A stretch of 33,812 nt of DNA, taken from the NCBI RefSeq assembly GCF_001954135.1, contig NZ_MBEQ01000027.1, forward strand, positions 1 to 33,812, in the 5' to 3' direction. The translations under genes and the position numbers were made by a program. Below the pieces are notes generated by a model. It worked only from the letters and a program-made list of their open reading frames with translations. It did no database searches and had not been told where the DNA came from. Positions 32,407 through 33,812 of the stretch are shown piece by piece (the first letter of the stretch is position 1; every line of letters begins with the position of its first letter). This DNA comes from Mycobacterium sp. GA-1841. Lineage in GTDB: Bacteria; Actinomycetota; Actinomycetes; Mycobacteriales; Mycobacteriaceae.

Positions 32407-33066
32407 ATGGCCGAGTCTCTCAACCCACCGCCTTGGCGTCGGCTGACTGCTGCGCGGCCTGATTGGACCCGCACCGTCGCCGCGCGCCGCGTGGCGGCGG
32501 CCGGGTTGGTGGTGTTGGCGGCCATCGCGGCGCTGCGCTCCGATCCGCACGGCGACTACTCCGAGGTTGCCGTCGCAACTCACGACCTGACCCCCGGCGC
32601 CGCCCTGACCAGTGCCGATGTTCGACTGGAGCGACGCAGCAGCGCGTCCCTGCCCGACGGCGCGCAACACGAGGTCGAGGCGGTGCTCGGCGCGACGCTG
32701 ACCGCACCGGCCCGGCGTGGTGAGGTACTCACCGATGTTCGGCTACTCGGGTCGCGGCTGGCCGAATCGGCCGCCGGGCCCGACGCCCGCATCGTGCCGC
32801 TACCCCTGGACGACACCGCGCTGCTGGATCTGATCCGTACCGGCGACGTGGTCGATGTGCTGACCGTCGACACCGATCGGGACGACGCGCAACCGGCCCG
32901 GCCCATCGTGGTGGCCTCGGGTGCAGTCGTGGTGCTCGTGTCCGAAAAGCCCCGCGCGGCCGGGGTTGGCAGTGACCGTGTGGCGTTGGTGGCACTGCCC
33001 GCGCGCTCGGCCAATGAGGTTGCGGCCACGAGTCTGGTGCAGGCCGTCACCTTGACAATTCACTGA
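32407..33066 (+). CDS. SAF-domain membrane-anchored protein (CpaB-like)
   Basis: 219 aa. One transmembrane helix (about 27-44) is followed by a SAF domain (EVAVATHDLTPGAALTSADVRLERR ... GATLTAPARRGEVLTDVRLL) and a region like the C-terminal domain of pilus assembly protein CpaB/RcpC (RIVPLPLDDTALLDLIRTGDVVDVLTV ... VVLVSEKPRAAGVGSDRVALVALPARSANEVAATSL). CpaB-type proteins belong to tad/Flp pilus machines, but no other tad gene is visible, so the role is open. Size and position fit M. tuberculosis Rv0990c. Confidence 0.8.
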   Translation: MAESLNPPPWRRLTAARPDWTRTVAARRVAAAGLVVLAAIAALRSDPHGDYSEVAVATHDLTPGAALTSADVRLERRSSASLPDGAQHEVEAVLGATLTAPARRGEVLTDVRLLGSRLAESAAGPDARIVPLPLDDTALLDLIRTGDVVDVLTVDTDRDDAQPARPIVVASGAVVVLVSEKPRAAGVGSDRVALVALPARSANEVAATSLVQAVTLTIH

Positions 33067-33161
33067 TTCGCCGGTCCCGCAACTACCCCGGCCGTACTCA
33101 CAACTCCGTTACTGTTTGCTTGTCGCACCCAACACACCCCACTGCAGGAAGGGTCCGAAGC

Positions 33162-33635
33162 ATGTTGAAAGGCTTCAAGGAGTTTCTCTCCCGTGGCAAC
33201 GTCATCGACCTTGCGGTTGCTGTGGTCATCGGCGCCGCCTTCACCGGATTGGTCACCGCGTTCACCGAGAAGGTGATCCAGCCGCTCGTCGACCGGGTCG
33301 GCGCCGGCGGTGATCGCGAATACGGCATCCTCAAGATCTCGCTGGGCGGTGATCCCGAACAGTTTGTCGACCTCAATGCGGTGTTGTCCGCCTTCATCAA
33401 CTTCCTGATCGTCGCCGCCGTGATCTACTTCGTCATCGTCCTGCCGTACAAGAAACTGCGCGAGCGGGGCGAGGTGGAACAGGCCCAGGACACGGAATTG
33501 AGCATCCTCACCGAGATCCGGGATTTGCTCGCCGAGAACGCCAATGGATCCAGCGGCAAACACGAACATGTCAGCGGGCCCGGCACCGGCCCGAGCCCGG
33601 ACACCGCCAAACACACCAGCGCCGACCGAACCTGA
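33162..33635 (+). CDS. mscL: Large-conductance mechanosensitive channel
   Basis: 157 aa. Releases solutes under hypo-osmotic shock through a pentameric pore. The N-terminal amphipathic helix MLKGFKEFLSRGNVIDLAVAVVIGAAFT, first membrane helix VIDLAVAVVIGAAFTGLVTAF, a loop, and the second membrane helix SAFINFLIVAAVIYFVIVLPYKKL are all recognisable. The cytoplasmic end carries a long His/Gly/Pro-rich tail. AGGAAGGG lies before the ATG at 33162. Corresponds to Rv0985c. The hairpin at 33658-33687 should end its transcript. Confidence 0.95.
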   Translation: MLKGFKEFLSRGNVIDLAVAVVIGAAFTGLVTAFTEKVIQPLVDRVGAGGDREYGILKISLGGDPEQFVDLNAVLSAFINFLIVAAVIYFVIVLPYKKLRERGEVEQAQDTELSILTEIRDLLAENANGSSGKHEHVSGPGTGPSPDTAKHTSADRT

Positions 33636-33657
33636 CCCGCACACCGGCAGATACGAA

Positions 33658-33687
33658 AGTGGCCCCCGGATTTTTCCGGGGGCCACT
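33658..33687. terminator. Strong hairpin between mscL and porin gene (bidirectional)
   Basis: AGTGGCCCCCGGA (33658-33670) and TCCGGGGGCCACT (33675-33687) form a perfect 13-bp stem with a TTTT loop, between the convergent mscL and MspA-like genes. The flanks are only weakly T-rich on either strand, so it is a GC-stem terminator probably serving both genes. Confidence 0.85.
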
Positions 33688-33697
33688 CTTGTCAACC

Positions 33698-33736
33698 GCT
33701 CAGTTCATGTGCTCAGTTCATGTGCTCAGTTCATGT
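33698..33736. repeat. Triple perfect 13-bp tandem repeat over the porin stop codon
   Basis: GCTCAGTTCATGT occurs three times head to tail (33698-33710, 33711-33723, 33724-33736). On the minus strand each copy reads ACATGAACTGAGC, that is the final Met-Asn codons and stop of the porin. Two silent copies therefore follow the functional stop. Confidence 0.95.
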
Positions 33737-33812
33737 TCCAGGGCTCGCCGTAGGTGGTGACACTGTCACCGGTCGAGGCGATCAACCGGGCGAACGGGCG
33801 CAGCAGCACACC
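33726..33812 (-). CDS. MspA-family porin, C-terminal fragment
   Basis: Only the last 28 residues are in the window; they read GVLLRPFARLIASTGDSV and then TTYGEPWNMN before the stop, which is the MspA C-terminus as I recall it from M. smegmatis. MspA-type porins are octameric outer-membrane channels for hydrophilic nutrients and are found in rapid growers but not in the M. tuberculosis complex. The gene is convergent with mscL. M. smegmatis has four paralogues (mspA-D) whose C-termini are nearly identical, so which copy this is cannot be told. Confidence 0.92.
   Translation of the reverse strand, partial: GVLLRPFARLIASTGDSVTTYGEPWNMN

Noticed and set aside
1..33812. CRISPR array, insertion sequence or prophage
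   Set aside because: No regularly spaced direct repeats of 25-40 bp and no transposase, integrase or phage structural gene were seen.

Overview
The window is high-GC chromosomal DNA from a mycobacterium, most probably a rapid grower (Mycolicibacterium). The evidence is gene order and gene content. The backbone follows, in reverse orientation, the stretch known in M. tuberculosis as roughly Rv1005c to Rv0985c: pabB, DUF1330 protein, rsmI, pmt, arcA, alkB, lipoprotein, pat, glpR-like membrane gene, rimJ, moeA/glp, galU, 5-formyl-THF cyclo-ligase, ruc, SAF-domain protein, mscL. The right edge cuts the 3' end of an MspA-type porin gene, a family of rapid growers. Gene assignments come from reading the translated sequences; no database search was run.

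Layout. (1) 1-9.5 kb: the end of an ECF41 sigma factor gene, pabB with a DUF1330 gene, rsmI divergent from pmt, arcA divergent from soxR, alkB, and three lipoprotein genes. (2) 9.5-11.8 kb: the cAMP-gated lysine acetyltransferase pat, downstream of a two-gene molybdate cassette (TOBE regulator and modA) that has no modBC nearby. (3) 11.9-21.7 kb: a catabolic and accessory stretch with an aldehyde dehydrogenase, a small pair of type VII secretion-associated proteins, an SDR gene with an internal deletion, a crotonase-family gene lacking both classical hydratase glutamates, three regulators (two TetR, one XRE/MmyB-like), an unrecognised 330-aa protein, a second SDR, and a CYP136-like cytochrome P450. 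(4) 21.7-23.9 kb: a small accessory insertion holding a type IV toxin-antitoxin (AbiE-like) remnant. Its regulator/antitoxin is intact and has a striking repeat operator; its nucleotidyltransferase toxin is frameshifted and short. A further unknown gene follows. (5) 24.0-33.8 kb: tRNA-Ala(CGC), then the conserved block glpR-like, rimJ, glp/moeA and galU on the minus strand. On the plus strand lie the cyclo-ligase, an APC permease with a C-terminal Usp-like domain, a double-Usp protein, ruc with a CIRCE element, a SAF-domain protein and mscL, and finally the porin tail.

Regulation visible in the sequence includes a SoxR box next to soxR, a near-consensus mycobacterial LexA/SOS box in front of alkB, a CIRCE (HrcA) element in front of ruc, repeat operators in front of the AbiEi-like gene and between the TetR and P450 genes, and three DnaA-box-like sequences spaced exactly 17 bp apart.

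The items most worth a second look are the decayed AbiE-like locus with its 32-bp operator, the in-frame deletion in the SDR at 14340-14951, the periodic DnaA-box-like trio at 32311-32353, the regulatory boxes on stress genes, and a perfect triple 13-bp duplication over the porin stop codon.
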